From: Peptococcaceae bacterium
GTDB lineage: Bacteria; Bacillota; DSM-12270; Thermacetogeniales; Thermacetogeniaceae
Assembly (NCBI GenBank): GCA_023249405.1
Contig: JAHFCR010000005.1
Coordinates: 22,682 to 86,681, forward strand
DNA: 64,000 nucleotides
Direction: 5' to 3'
Below, piece by piece: positions 1-8,810 of the stretch. Each line of letters begins with the position of its first letter. Position 1 is the stretch's first letter. Under the pieces are notes generated by a model, which was not told the DNA's origin, ran no database searches, and saw only the letters and a list, made by a program, of their open reading frames with translations. The position numbers were made by a program, and so were the translations under genes.

Positions 1-552
1 GAGGCCCTGGTCATCGATCCCGGCGGGGAAGGCCGGCGGATTCTGGCTGAAATTGCCCAGGAGCACTTAAATTTGCGGTATATCGTCAACACCCACGGGC
101 ACGTGGACCACATCGCCGCTGATGCCGAGGTCCGCAGCGCTACCGGCGCCAAGTTGATGATCCATGAGGATGATGCACCCCTGCTGAGCGATTCCAACCT
201 TAACCTGTCCCTTTATGTTGGCACGGCGCTGTCCATGCTGCAGCCGGATCAGCTGCTGCATGAAGGCGATGAGATCGCCTGCGGGGAGCAGGTAAGCTTG
301 AAAGTATTGCATACCCCGGGCCATACCCGGGGCGGCATCTGCCTGCAGGGGAAGGATCTGATCTTTACCGGGGACACCCTGTTTGAGGGCTCCATCGGAC
401 GGACCGATTTTCCCGGCGGGTCTTATGAGGCGATCATCAAATCCATCAAGGATAAGATCCTTCCACTGGAGGATGCCTGTCTGGTCTATCCGGGGCACGG
501 GCCCGCCACCACGGTCGGCCGCGAGCGGGCGCATAATCCCTACCTGGATTGA
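1..552 (+). CDS. Metallo-beta-lactamase-fold hydrolase (glyoxalase II-like), 5' end missing
   Basis: The reading frame is open from base 1, so the N-terminus lies outside the window. The visible 183 residues carry the MBL-fold metal motifs in order: THGHVDH near nucleotide 94 (HxHxDH type), a second metal histidine in HTPGHTRGG, the GDTLF aspartate, and a final GHGPATT histidine. The spacing fits the short, single-domain hydroxyacylglutathione-hydrolase-like proteins of Firmicutes. It probably hydrolyses a thioester or related small metabolite in the cytoplasm; the substrate cannot be told from sequence. It ends 106 bp before hisS on the same strand. MBL genes of this type are often found just upstream of hisS in Clostridia, but this has no known functional meaning. 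Confidence 0.85.
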   Translation, partial: EALVIDPGGEGRRILAEIAQEHLNLRYIVNTHGHVDHIAADAEVRSATGAKLMIHEDDAPLLSDSNLNLSLYVGTALSMLQPDQLLHEGDEIACGEQVSLKVLHTPGHTRGGICLQGKDLIFTGDTLFEGSIGRTDFPGGSYEAIIKSIKDKILPLEDACLVYPGHGPATTVGRERAHNPYLD

Positions 553-658
553 CCTGGCAAGTGGTTTGCCAGGAGTCAAGTTTTGCCTATGGCTGGATGA
601 CCGCAGAATAACAGCAGCCGACCTGTTTGATGTATGTTGATACTAAGGAGGGATCCGG

Positions 659-1939
659 TTGGTCATAGCGCCAAGAGGGACCAAGGACCTATTGCCCGGT
701 GAAGTGGAAAAGTGGCAGTTCATTGAATGGGTGGCCCGGGATATCTGTGAAACCTATGGTTTTAAGGAGATCCGCACCCCGATCTTCGAATACACCGAGC
801 TTTTCCTGAGAGGCATCGGTGATGCCACAGACATCGTTCAGAAAGAAATGTATACTTTTGATGACCGCGGTGGCCGGAGTATTACTCTGAGGCCTGAGGG
901 CACCGCAGCAGTGGTCAGGGCCTATATCGAACATCACCTGGATGCTCAGCCGCAACCGGTGAAGCTCTATTGCCTGGGCCCGATGTTTCGCTACGACCGT
1001 CCGCAGGCTGGACGGTTTCGCCAGTTTCACCAGATGGACTTTGAGACTTTTGGCAGTCACGATCCGGCTGTGGATGCCGAGATTATAAGCTGTACCTGGG
1101 ATTATCTCACCAGCCTGGGCCTGACCGGACTCCATATCGAGTTGAATAGCGTGGGTTGTCCTGACTGCCGGCCGGGCTTCACCACCGCCCTGAAGGAGTA
1201 TTTCCGGCCACGGTTGGATTCCCTCTGCGGCAACTGCCAGGTGCGGCTGGAGCAAAATCCCTTGCGCCTGTTGGACTGCAAGGTTCCCCAGTGCCGGGAA
1301 CTGGGGGCCGGGGCCCCGGCGATCACCGATCACCTGTGCGAAGCATGCAGCGCCCACTTTGAAAAAGTGCAGCAGTATCTCCGCTTGCTGGAGATTCCTT
1401 TTCACCTCAACCCGGGACTGGTGCGGGGGTTGGATTACTACACCCACACTGCCTTCGAGGTCACCGTGGAAGGCCTGGGCGCCCAAAGCTCCGTGGCTGG
1501 AGGCGGGCGCTACAATAATTTAGTGGAAGACTGCGGGGGACCCCCGGTGCCCGGCATCGGGGCAGCCATTGGTCTGGAGCGGGTCTTACTGGCCTTGGAG
1601 CACCAGCAGATCGAGTTGCCTATTCCGTCAGCCGGATTGGTCTTTGTGGCAACCACCGAAGCCTTGTCCGATCCCCTGGAGGGCGCCGCCCTCACTCTAT
1701 TGATGGAGCTCCGGCGCTCCGGCTATGCGGCTGAAAAGGATTATGCGGGCAGGAGCCTGAAGGCCCAGATGAAGCAGGCCGGCAGGCTCGGAGCGAGATG
1801 GTGCGTCATTATCGGACCCGAGGAACTGGATGGGCATAAGGTGCTCCTGAGGGATATGTCCCAGGGCACACAGGTATCAGTACCGCGCCAGGAGTTGTTA
1901 GAATTGTTGGGGCGCATGCAAAACGGGGAGGCAGAATAG
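659..1939 (+). CDS. hisS: Histidyl-tRNA synthetase
   Basis: Class II synthetase that charges tRNA-His with histidine in the cytoplasm; 426 residues, normal for bacterial HisRS. Visible are motif 1 near residues 40-60, motif 2 (FRYDRPQAGRFRQFHQ) near residue 115, the histidine-binding signature RGLDYYTHTAFEV near residue 260, the GGGRYNNL segment, and motif 3 (GIGAAIGLERVLL) near residue 310, followed by the anticodon-binding domain. The TTG start is supported by AAGGAGGGA about 7 bases upstream. The stop codon is immediately followed by the aspS start, so the two genes are surely co-transcribed, as in other Firmicutes. Confidence 0.97.
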   Translation: MVIAPRGTKDLLPGEVEKWQFIEWVARDICETYGFKEIRTPIFEYTELFLRGIGDATDIVQKEMYTFDDRGGRSITLRPEGTAAVVRAYIEHHLDAQPQPVKLYCLGPMFRYDRPQAGRFRQFHQMDFETFGSHDPAVDAEIISCTWDYLTSLGLTGLHIELNSVGCPDCRPGFTTALKEYFRPRLDSLCGNCQVRLEQNPLRLLDCKVPQCRELGAGAPAITDHLCEACSAHFEKVQQYLRLLEIPFHLNPGLVRGLDYYTHTAFEVTVEGLGAQSSVAGGGRYNNLVEDCGGPPVPGIGAAIGLERVLLALEHQQIELPIPSAGLVFVATTEALSDPLEGAALTLLMELRRSGYAAEKDYAGRSLKAQMKQAGRLGARWCVIIGPEELDGHKVLLRDMSQGTQVSVPRQELLELLGRMQNGEAE

Positions 1940-3745
1940 TTGGAAGACGAGAAAACTTTGGCAGCAGCCAGAAGAACACATGGATGCGGACAACTGACCG
2001 TGGACCAGATCGGCCAGGATGTGGTGCTGATGGGCTGGGTCCAGCGGCGGCGCGACCACGGCGGAGTGATCTTTTTAGACCTGCGCGACCGGAGCGGGCT
2101 GGTACAGGCGGTGCTGAGCCCGGACCGCCAGCCGGGAGCTTTTGAGGCCAGCCAGGGGGTGCGCCATGAATACGTGGTAGCGGTCCGCGGCCAGGTCAGC
2201 CGGCGCCCGGAAGGAACCGTGAATCCGCACATGTCCACTGGGGAGATTGAGATCCTGGTAAGTGAGATCGATATTCTGAACACCTCCAAAACGCCTCCCT
2301 TCTATCCCGGAGAGGCGATGGATGTGGACGAGGCTATCCGGCTGCGCTACCGCTACCTGGACCTGAGGCGTCCGGAGATGTGGGAGGTTTTTACCTATCG
2401 GCATCGGGCTTCCATGACGATCAGAGAGTTTCTGGACAGCAAGGGCTTTCTCGAAGTGGAGACTCCCATGCTGACCCGCAGCACTCCCGAGGGCGCCCGG
2501 GATTACCTGGTGCCCAGCCGGGTCTATCCGGGCTATTTCTTTGCCCTGCCCCAGTCGCCGCAGCTATTCAAGCAGATCCTGATGGTGGCCGGTTTCGAGC
2601 GCTACTTTCAGTTTGCCAGGTGTTTTCGGGACGAGGACCTGAGAGCTGACCGGCAGCCGGAGTTCACCCAGATCGATATGGAAATGTCCTTCATCAACGA
2701 GGATGAGATCATGGAACTGACCGAAGAGATGCTGGCCGTTCTCTTTAAGAAGCTGCTGGGCCAAGAAGTGCGCCGGCCTGTGACTCGCATGACCTACCGG
2801 GATGCCATGGCCGGTTACGGATCTGATAAGCCGGACCTGCGTCTGGGGATGAAGATTACAGATATAACGGAGTTCGCCGGCAAGACATCCTGTCAGGTCT
2901 TTTCCGGGGCGGTACAGGCCGGCGGGGTGGTCAGGGGCATCCGGGTGCCCGGGGCGGGCTCGCTGTCCCGCCGTGAGCTGGACGAACTGGCAAAGCTGGC
3001 TACCGGGTGGGGGGCAAAGGGGCTGGCCTGGTTTGTCCTGGGCGAGTCGGAGATCAGATCGCCGCTGGCCAAGCTGTTCCAGAACGAGGAACTGCAGGAA
3101 CTGGTGTCCAGACTGGATGGTCTGCCCGGGGACCTGCTGCTGTTTATGGCTGACCGGGAACCGGTGGTCTCCTCTGTCCTCGGCCAGTTGCGGCTGGAGT
3201 TGGGTGAGCGCTTCAAGCTGGCAGATCCGGATCAATTTTCCTTTGTCTGGATCACCGAGTTCCCGCTCTTCGAGTATAATGATACGGAAAAACGCTTTGA
3301 GGCCATGCACCATCCCTTTACCGCCCCGCGATCCGAGGACCTGCACCTGCTGGAGACAGTTCCCGACCAGGTCAGGGCCAGGGCTTACGACATAGTACTG
3401 AACGGCACGGAGATCGGCGGCGGCAGCATCAGGAACCACCGGCGGGACGTGCAGGACCGGCTGTTCAAGGCCATCGGCCTGGCCCCTGAAGAGATCGATC
3501 AAAAATTTGGCTATTTGCTTGACGCTCTGGATTACGGGGCGCCGCCTCACGGCGGGATCGCCTTCGGGTTTGACCGGATGATCATGCTGATGCTGCAGAG
3601 GGAGACGATCCGTGACGTGATCGCCTTTCCCAAGACCCAGAGTTCAACCTGTCTGATGACCGGGGCTCCTGCCCCAGTTGCTCCCAAGCAGCTGGATGAA
3701 CTGAAGATTGCCTGCACCTTGAGCAAGAAAAATGGCGGCAGATAA
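1940..3745 (+). CDS. aspS: Aspartyl-tRNA synthetase, probably non-discriminating (Asp/Asn)
   Basis: Class IIb synthetase of the bacterial type, 601 residues: N-terminal OB anticodon-binding domain (about 1-115), catalytic core with the inserted GAD domain, then motif 3. Motifs seen include FRDEDLRADRQPEFTQID (motif 2) and GIAFGFDRMIMLM near the end. The TTG start follows the hisS stop directly, with GGGGAGG inside the end of hisS. His40 (in RRRDHGG) and Gly92 (in PEGTVN) occupy the positions that in Pseudomonas aeruginosa mark the non-discriminating enzyme, where discriminating E. coli AspRS has Leu and Lys. By inference it also makes Asp-tRNA-Asn for amidation by GatCAB. Confidence 0.96.
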   Translation: MEDEKTLAAARRTHGCGQLTVDQIGQDVVLMGWVQRRRDHGGVIFLDLRDRSGLVQAVLSPDRQPGAFEASQGVRHEYVVAVRGQVSRRPEGTVNPHMSTGEIEILVSEIDILNTSKTPPFYPGEAMDVDEAIRLRYRYLDLRRPEMWEVFTYRHRASMTIREFLDSKGFLEVETPMLTRSTPEGARDYLVPSRVYPGYFFALPQSPQLFKQILMVAGFERYFQFARCFRDEDLRADRQPEFTQIDMEMSFINEDEIMELTEEMLAVLFKKLLGQEVRRPVTRMTYRDAMAGYGSDKPDLRLGMKITDITEFAGKTSCQVFSGAVQAGGVVRGIRVPGAGSLSRRELDELAKLATGWGAKGLAWFVLGESEIRSPLAKLFQNEELQELVSRLDGLPGDLLLFMADREPVVSSVLGQLRLELGERFKLADPDQFSFVWITEFPLFEYNDTEKRFEAMHHPFTAPRSEDLHLLETVPDQVRARAYDIVLNGTEIGGGSIRNHRRDVQDRLFKAIGLAPEEIDQKFGYLLDALDYGAPPHGGIAFGFDRMIMLMLQRETIRDVIAFPKTQSSTCLMTGAPAPVAPKQLDELKIACTLSKKNGGR

Positions 3746-3751
3746 GCTTTC

Positions 3752-3780
3752 TTGAAAGCCGGGGGATATTGTGCTACGAT
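3752..3780 (+). promoter_or_regulatory. Sigma-A promoter for the 6S RNA gene
   Basis: TTGAAA at 3752-3757 and TACGAT at 3775-3780 are separated by 17 bp. Transcription would start about 3787, exactly where the predicted 6S RNA fold begins and just after the aspS stop codon. Confidence 0.7.
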
Positions 3781-3787
3781 AGGGGCA

Positions 3788-3976
3788 GTAAAAGTACCCT
3801 GCGATGTGCGTGTTTATTCGGGGAGTTTTGAGCCAACACCAAAACTTAGGAGCTTGGGCTCTGACTGCAGCTTGCATGCCCTTGATGGGGATCCGAAAAG
3901 CAGTCAGGCGGGTACCGCCGTTGTGAGCCGAGGTTCGAAAACACCCGATGGCACGGCAACCGTGGGGTATCTTTAT
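3788..3976 (+). ncRNA. ssrS: 6S RNA
   Basis: 6S RNA folds into a long interrupted hairpin that mimics an open promoter and sequesters sigma-70/sigma-A RNA polymerase. Here bases 3795-3803 (TACCCTGCG) pair, with two wobble pairs, with 3961-3969 (CGTGGGGTA), closing a molecule of about 185 nt. Internal segments such as GAGCTTGGGCTCTGACTG with AAAAGCAGTCAG, and GGCGGGTACCGCC, give the interrupted arm expected of the family. The segment between aspS and the next gene has no convincing coding frame, has its own promoter, and lies just downstream of aspS, the same neighbourhood as bsrA (6S-1) in Bacillus subtilis. The identification rests on structure, context and my memory of clostridial 6S sequences, not on a covariance search. 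Confidence 0.78.
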
Positions 3977-4035
3977 AGATGCAGATTATGGAATAATATG
4001 GGACATTCTATAATTCGGACAAAAGGCGGCAACTG

Positions 4036-4872
4036 ATGTCATTATTTGATTATTTCTGGGTATTTCTAATTCTCATCGGTTTGATACCGGTCTTCAAACA
4101 GCAACAGTTAAGTATCTCCAGAACGAGATTATTCAGAAAGATCGAAGCTACCCGCGGCTCACGAGTCATCAGCCTGATTCACCGGCAGGAATCCGTCAGC
4201 CTACTGGGCATTCCTCTGGGGAGATACATCGATATTGAAGACTCCGAGCAGATTCTGCGGGCGATTCGCCTCACCCCTGACGATATGCCGATCGACCTGA
4301 TCTTGCACACGCCCGGGGGCCTGGTGCTGGCTGCCGAGCAGATTGCTCTGGCCCTGCGCGGCCATCCGGCCCGGGTCACGGTATTTGTACCGCACTACGC
4401 CATGTCCGGCGGGACCATGCTGGCTCTGGCCGCAGACGAGATCTACATGGACATGAACGCGGTCTTAGGCCCGGTAGACCCCCAGATCGGGAATTACCCG
4501 GCGGTATCCATTCTGAAAGCGATCGAGCAGAAGAACAAGAACCGGGTCAATGACGAGACGCTGATCCTCGGCGATATTGCCCAGAAGGCTCTCCTTCAGG
4601 TGCATGACACACTGCGATCACTCTTGGCAGACCGCTACAGCGAAGAAGAGGCTGAACGCATCGCCAGGGTATTCACGGAAGGCCGTTGGACCCACGATTA
4701 CCCGATCACTTGCGGTATCCTGAAGGAGATCGGGGTATCCACCGTCTGCGACCAGTTGCCTATGGAGGTCTACGATTTGATGGCCCTGTACCCCCAACAG
4801 GGGCAACGCCGGCCGTCAGTACAGTTTATCCCTCTTCCCTATGGCAATCGCGACCAGCATGGAGGCAAATAA
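4036..4872 (+). CDS. Membrane-anchored SDH/ClpP-fold serine protease
   Basis: 278 residues. A hydrophobic N-terminal segment (about 5-20) is followed by a crotonase/ClpP-like domain of the SDH proteinase family (Pfam SDH_protease, formerly DUF114), related to SppA. The oxyanion-strand motif HTPGG is at 91-95 and the likely nucleophile Ser124 lies in AMSGGTM; a following lysine (in the KAIEQKNKN region near 161-168) would complete a Ser-Lys dyad. It probably cleaves membrane-linked peptides, possibly with a NfeD-like partner, though none is encoded nearby. The ATG is preceded by AGGCGG. A TATAAT at 4009-4014 could be a -10 element, but no good -35 accompanies it. The end lies 26 bp before the paaK start. 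Confidence 0.85.
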   Translation: MSLFDYFWVFLILIGLIPVFKQQQLSISRTRLFRKIEATRGSRVISLIHRQESVSLLGIPLGRYIDIEDSEQILRAIRLTPDDMPIDLILHTPGGLVLAAEQIALALRGHPARVTVFVPHYAMSGGTMLALAADEIYMDMNAVLGPVDPQIGNYPAVSILKAIEQKNKNRVNDETLILGDIAQKALLQVHDTLRSLLADRYSEEEAERIARVFTEGRWTHDYPITCGILKEIGVSTVCDQLPMEVYDLMALYPQQGQRRPSVQFIPLPYGNRDQHGGK

Positions 4873-4898
4873 AAAAAGATCATAAGGGGCGAGGTCAA

Positions 4899-6203
4899 TT
4901 GAGTCTGATCTGGAACGAGAAGTATGAGTGCATGCCGCGTGATGAGTTGCAGGCCATCCAGGAGGAACGGCTCCGGGAAACGGTAAACCGGGTTTTTTAC
5001 GAAGTGCCTTTCTACCGTCGGGCTTTACAGGAGCGAGGCCTGGGGCCGGACTCTGTAAAATCCCTGGATGGTCTGTCAAAATTGCCATTCACTACTAAAG
5101 ACGACCTGCGGGACAACTATCCCTACGGGCTGTTTTCGGTACCGCTGAGCGAGATCGTCAGGGTGCACGCCTCTTCGGGGACCACTGGAAAGCCGGTGGT
5201 GGATGGCTACACCAGGCATGATCTGGGAGTATGGGCGGAGGTGATGGCCCGCTCTCTCACTTGCTGTGGCGCCACCAAGAATTCCGTAGTTCATATCGCC
5301 TACGGCTATGGCCTATTCACCGGAGGACTCGGCGCCCACGGCGGCGCCGAGCTGATCGGCGCCTCGGTGATTCCAGCTTCGGGCGGCCACACCAAACGCC
5401 AGATCATGCTCATGAAGGACTTTGGCAGCACCATTCTGGCCTGCACTCCATCCTATGCCATGCATCTGGCCGAGGCGATGGCTGAGGCCGGTCTATCCAA
5501 GAGCGACCTCAAGCTGAAGGGCGGACTCTTCGGAGCCGAGCCCTGGTCGCAGAACATGCGGAGCCAGCTGGAAGCCCGCTTGGGGATCGTGGCCCTGGAT
5601 GTGTATGGCCTGACTGAGATCATCGGCCCCGGTGTAGCGGTGGAGTGCCCGGAGAAGCAGGGGTTGCACGTCTGGGAGGATCATTTCCTGCCCGAGGTGA
5701 TCGATCCGGAGACCGGAAAGCAATTACCGGACGGGAGCTACGGTGAACTGGTGGTCACCACTCTGACCAAGCAGGGCATGCCCCTGATCCGCTACCGCAC
5801 CAGGGATATCACCACGATCATTTCGGAACTCTGCCCCTGCGGCCGCACCCACCGGAAGATCGCCCGGTTTGTCGGGCGCACCGATGACATGTTGGTGATC
5901 CGGGGCGTCAACGTCTTCCCGTCCCAGATCGAAGAGGTGCTGCTCAGGATCGCTCATACTGAACCCCAATATCAGATCATCGTGGAGCGCCGGGGACAGT
6001 TGGATGCGCTGGAGGTGCAGGTGGAGGTCTCCGAGCAGTTTTTCTCGGATGAAATAAGAATGCTGGAAACTCTCGAGCGGCAGATCCAGCGCCAGATTGA
6101 AGACGTGCTGGGCATCAATGTGCGGGTAAAACTGGTTGAGCCCAAGACTATAGAGCGCAGTGAAGGCAAGGCCAAGCGAGTCATTGACCGCCGCCAACTT
6201 TGA
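4899..6203 (+). CDS. paaK: Phenylacetate-CoA ligase family protein
   Basis: Adenylate-forming enzyme that activates an aryl acid, typically phenylacetate, to its CoA thioester; 434 residues, normal for PaaK. The AMP/phosphate loop SSGTTGKP is at 92-99, YGLTE lies in the middle, YRTRD near 300, and the C-terminal hinge [18 protein letters not shown] near 325. An upstream in-frame ATG lies inside the protease gene; TTG 4899 is preferred because its product starts [12 protein letters not shown] like other PaaK proteins, with AGGGGCGAGG just upstream. An ACT protein follows after 16 bp, a pairing common in anaerobic Firmicutes and archaea, where these ligases handle acids from aromatic amino acid fermentation. 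The true substrate is unknown. Confidence 0.92.
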   Translation: MSLIWNEKYECMPRDELQAIQEERLRETVNRVFYEVPFYRRALQERGLGPDSVKSLDGLSKLPFTTKDDLRDNYPYGLFSVPLSEIVRVHASSGTTGKPVVDGYTRHDLGVWAEVMARSLTCCGATKNSVVHIAYGYGLFTGGLGAHGGAELIGASVIPASGGHTKRQIMLMKDFGSTILACTPSYAMHLAEAMAEAGLSKSDLKLKGGLFGAEPWSQNMRSQLEARLGIVALDVYGLTEIIGPGVAVECPEKQGLHVWEDHFLPEVIDPETGKQLPDGSYGELVVTTLTKQGMPLIRYRTRDITTIISELCPCGRTHRKIARFVGRTDDMLVIRGVNVFPSQIEEVLLRIAHTEPQYQIIVERRGQLDALEVQVEVSEQFFSDEIRMLETLERQIQRQIEDVLGINVRVKLVEPKTIERSEGKAKRVIDRRQL

Positions 6204-6219
6204 TAGGAGGGGTAAGGCT

Positions 6220-6651
6220 ATGCCGATCAAACAGATCTCAGTATTTCTGGAGAATAAGTGTGGTCGCCTGTCGAGCGTGACCAGGGTGATTGGCGATCAG
6301 GGGATCAACATCCGGGCCTTCTCCATTGCTGACACCACGGACTTCGGTGTATTAAGACTGATCGTCAACCGGCCGGACGAGACCTTGAAGACACTGCAGG
6401 AAGCGGGTTTTACCGTGAGCATGACCGACGTGCTGGCCGTGGAGATACCGGACCATCCCGGAGGCCTGGCCAGTGTCCTGGAATTGATGCAGGACGCAGG
6501 CGTGAATATCGAATATATGTATGCCTTCAGCGCCAAGGTTTCCAAGGATGCCCTGGCGGTGTTCAGGGTGGAGAACTCCCAGGTTGCGGAACGGTTGATC
6601 GCCCAGAAGGGGATCAGGGTGCTGGGCGGGGAAGAAGTTTATAATTTGTAG
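6220..6651 (+). CDS. Tandem ACT-domain protein
   Basis: 143 residues forming two ACT domains: residues 1-67 (ISVFLENKCGRLSSVTRVI) and 70-143 (VEIPDHPGGLASVLELM). ACT domains bind amino acids and regulate linked enzymes. There is no catalytic domain, so it is probably a stand-alone ligand sensor. ATG 6220 is chosen over an in-frame start inside paaK because TAGGAGGGG lies at the right distance. Its tight linkage to paaK (16 bp) suggests it senses an aromatic or branched amino acid and modulates the ligase or the pathway; that role is inferred. Confidence 0.88.
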   Translation: MPIKQISVFLENKCGRLSSVTRVIGDQGINIRAFSIADTTDFGVLRLIVNRPDETLKTLQEAGFTVSMTDVLAVEIPDHPGGLASVLELMQDAGVNIEYMYAFSAKVSKDALAVFRVENSQVAERLIAQKGIRVLGGEEVYNL

Positions 6652-6690
6652 CAGGTGCCTGCATTCTGGACCTGCATGGAGGCGACAGAC

Positions 6691-7797
6691 ATGCCCATCA
6701 GTCCGGGCGGGTTACCAACTGGCATCGGCAGCCTGCCGTATCTGGATGCGGCCGCGGCGGTGTCCCTGGTTAAAAAATATTTTCCCGCTGCCCCTCACTG
6801 GCCGCAGCTTCCCATGGCCAACAGGCGGGAATACTTCACACACCAGTTCCTGCAGTTGCTGCTGGATCTCGGCCTGTTGAGGGTCGAGCGGGAAACATGC
6901 GTTTCCTTTGCCTGTGATGACCCAGAGTGGACGGATAGGCTGGCCGCTTTCTACGATATCTACCTGCAGGCCAGCGCAGGCAGCGATGAGGCCTTGGACA
7001 GGCTTGCTTTCCCGGTTGGCGCCGCCGATGGCTGGTACCGGTTCTACAATGAACTGGAGAAGCGGGGGACTGGTGGAGCGCGCTTCTTAAAGGGGCAGAT
7101 AGTGGGGCTCTTGTCGGTGGGATTTCAGGTCACGAACACCGAAGGACGCCCTGCCTACTACGACCCGCAGTTACGGGACGTGCTGCTGAAGCAGCTCAGC
7201 CTGCAGGCGGCCTGGCAGGCCCGTCTTCTGGGCAGGTTTGGTTTGCCGGTGCTGATCTTCATGGACGACCCGGTGATCAGCAGCTGCGGCATGGGCGACC
7301 GGATCGGAGTCGACCGCGGAGAGGTCATTGCCGAATTGAATGAATTTGCATCTTTCGTACGCTCAGTCGGCGGTCTGGCCGGGGTGCACACCTGCGCCGA
7401 ACTGGACTGGTCGATACTGTTGGAAGCCGAGTTGGACGTGATCAGCTTTGATGCCTACCAGTATGCCTCCGGCTTCGTCCTGTTTTCAGAACAGGTCCGA
7501 TCATTTTTGGAACGCTCCGGGATCATCGCCTGGGGCATGATCCCGACTATACATTCCGGCGGGAAAGCCCTGGCCGAAGAGAGCCCGGAATCCCTGCGGG
7601 CCAGGACACGGCTGCTGCTACAGAAACTGGAGGGAAAAGGCGTGGATCTCCGGATGGTGCAGTCCCAATCTCTGGTGACACCGGCTTGCGGAACCGGAAT
7701 TCTGTCCGAGTCCGAGGCAGAACGCGCTTACGAATTGACCTCTTCCCTGGCAGCGTCGTGGGACAGCTTGTTCGCCTGCAGCTTTGAGCATCGTTGA
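6691..7797 (+). CDS. MetE C-terminal-like (UROD/methionine synthase superfamily) zinc protein
   Basis: 368 residues resembling the catalytic C-terminal barrel of cobalamin-independent methionine synthase and the UROD/CmuA methyltransferases. Key features are the N-terminal TGIGSLPY segment, FMDDP near residue 190 (the place of MetE DEP), and three potential zinc ligands: His and Cys in GVHTC near 230 and a Cys in TPACGTG near 330, the MetE HxC...C pattern. The N-terminal MetE half is absent, so it is not a complete MetE; it may be a methyltransferase acting on a corrinoid or methylthiol. ATG 6691 is chosen because GGAGG lies 8 bases upstream; an earlier start at 6655 has no such site. It sits 39 bp after the ACT gene, on the same strand. 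Confidence 0.75.
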   Translation: MPISPGGLPTGIGSLPYLDAAAAVSLVKKYFPAAPHWPQLPMANRREYFTHQFLQLLLDLGLLRVERETCVSFACDDPEWTDRLAAFYDIYLQASAGSDEALDRLAFPVGAADGWYRFYNELEKRGTGGARFLKGQIVGLLSVGFQVTNTEGRPAYYDPQLRDVLLKQLSLQAAWQARLLGRFGLPVLIFMDDPVISSCGMGDRIGVDRGEVIAELNEFASFVRSVGGLAGVHTCAELDWSILLEAELDVISFDAYQYASGFVLFSEQVRSFLERSGIIAWGMIPTIHSGGKALAEESPESLRARTRLLLQKLEGKGVDLRMVQSQSLVTPACGTGILSESEAERAYELTSSLAASWDSLFACSFEHR

Positions 7798-7822
7798 TCT
7801 GGTAGGGGAAACGTGTTAAGAT
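7794..7822 (+). promoter_or_regulatory. Possible sigma-A promoter for the DUF1858 gene
   Basis: TTGATC (7794-7799) and TAAGAT (7817-7822) are 17 bp apart and overlap the stop codon of the MetE-like gene. It would give a short leader to the ATG at 7846. Weak match, so tentative. Confidence 0.3.
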
Positions 7823-7845
7823 TGATAAAAATGGGAGGGAAAGGT

Positions 7846-8040
7846 ATGATCACCAAAGAGATGACTATCGCAGAAGTACTGGTGAGAAGTCCACAGACGG
7901 CAGTCGTCTTTCTCTCCTTGGGGATGGATTGCCTTGATTGCCCGACAGCAAGAGGCGAGAGCATCGAGGCTGCGGCAGAGGCCCATGAGATCGACCTGGA
8001 CGACCTCCTCCACCAGTTGAACCGACTGGCTATCCATTAA
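7846..8040 (+). CDS. DUF1858 domain protein
   Basis: A 64-residue protein consisting only of a DUF1858 domain, the small helical domain also found at the N-terminus of ScdA/RIC iron-sulfur repair proteins and near hybrid cluster proteins. The conserved segment is FLSLGMDCLDCP, with two cysteines spaced CxxC that may form a redox-active disulfide or bind a metal. ATG 7846 follows GGGAGGGAAAGG; an in-frame GTG at 7813 lacks a site. A strong terminator follows the stop. Molecular role unknown. Confidence 0.85.
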   Translation: MITKEMTIAEVLVRSPQTAVVFLSLGMDCLDCPTARGESIEAAAEAHEIDLDDLLHQLNRLAIH

Positions 8041-8069
8041 TCAAACCGTCTGGAGATTGCTAAAGACAG

Positions 8070-8096
8070 GCCAGGAGCGACATGCTCCTGGCTTTT
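8070..8096 (+). terminator. Intrinsic terminator after the paaK-DUF1858 group
   Basis: A perfect 9-bp stem (GCCAGGAGC with GCTCCTGGC) with a 5-base loop and a TTTT tail, 29 bp after the DUF1858 stop codon. Confidence 0.88.
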
Positions 8097-8203
8097 AAAT
8101 TATTTTATTGATGTAAAAATAGCATGCATTACATAGACAAGATAAATAATGGGTATACTTGAAAAAGTTTTTAACACGAATCTATCAGGGGTGAATGTGA
8201 GGA

Positions 8204-8680
8204 ATGACGGCTAATCTGGGATGGCTGCTATTATTCGTGGTTGCCTGGGCCGTAGTGCTGCTGGTGGTACCCTGGGACCGGGTGATCGGCCTGTTGTTGC
8301 CGAGCTTTCTTGGCGGCACGGTATTGGCGCTGATCATCAATCTCATCGGGGTGCCGGTCCTTGGGCTATGGCGTTTCCCGGCAACGTTGGTTTCGATGGT
8401 GGGAATCCCCATATTTCTACTGCTAGCTTATTGGGCCGAGATGATCCTTTTTATTCACTACTGGGACCATCTGCCGGGCGGCAGCGCCGAAAAAGGCTTC
8501 TATTTGATAGTCTTCAGCCTGGCGACTACAGTACTGGCATACTTTGCATTGATGATGCGCTACGTGATCTTCTTTAACTGGAACCTGCTCTATTTCTGGC
8601 TGACCAGTTTTGTGGCGCATGGCCTGACGATTTTATTTTACAATGCGCCTGGTCTCCGGGAATCATTTCGAAGAACCTAG
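8204..8680 (+). CDS. Integral membrane protein of unknown function
   Basis: 158 residues, almost wholly hydrophobic, with about four to five predicted membrane spans (near 5-22, 27-48, 57-78, 95-118 and 124-145) and a short basic C-terminus ending ESFRRT. I do not recognise a family. AGGGGTGA lies 8 bases before the ATG. The gene is bounded by intrinsic terminators on both sides and is therefore probably a single-gene transcription unit. The upstream 100 bp are AT-rich with a TATACT at 8154-8159, but no convincing -35. The coding call rests on length, the ribosome-binding site and clear hydrophobic periodicity. Confidence 0.75.
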   Translation: MTANLGWLLLFVVAWAVVLLVVPWDRVIGLLLPSFLGGTVLALIINLIGVPVLGLWRFPATLVSMVGIPIFLLLAYWAEMILFIHYWDHLPGGSAEKGFYLIVFSLATTVLAYFALMMRYVIFFNWNLLYFWLTSFVAHGLTILFYNAPGLRESFRRT

Positions 8681-8711
8681 CGATTATATCCTCCTGTCTT
8701 ATATATATAGC

Positions 8712-8740
8712 CCACCAATCAAATTGGTGGAATTTTTTTT
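8712..8740 (+). terminator. Intrinsic terminator before mraZ
   Basis: An 8-bp perfect stem (CCACCAAT with ATTGGTGG), 3-base loop and an eight-T tail. It isolates the dcw cluster from upstream transcription. Confidence 0.9.
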
Positions 8741-8810
8741 AGGACTCCTGTTCTATTAAATTAGGACATTCCGACAAAGGATCTGCGAAGGGGGAGCAGA
8801 ATAAGTAATT

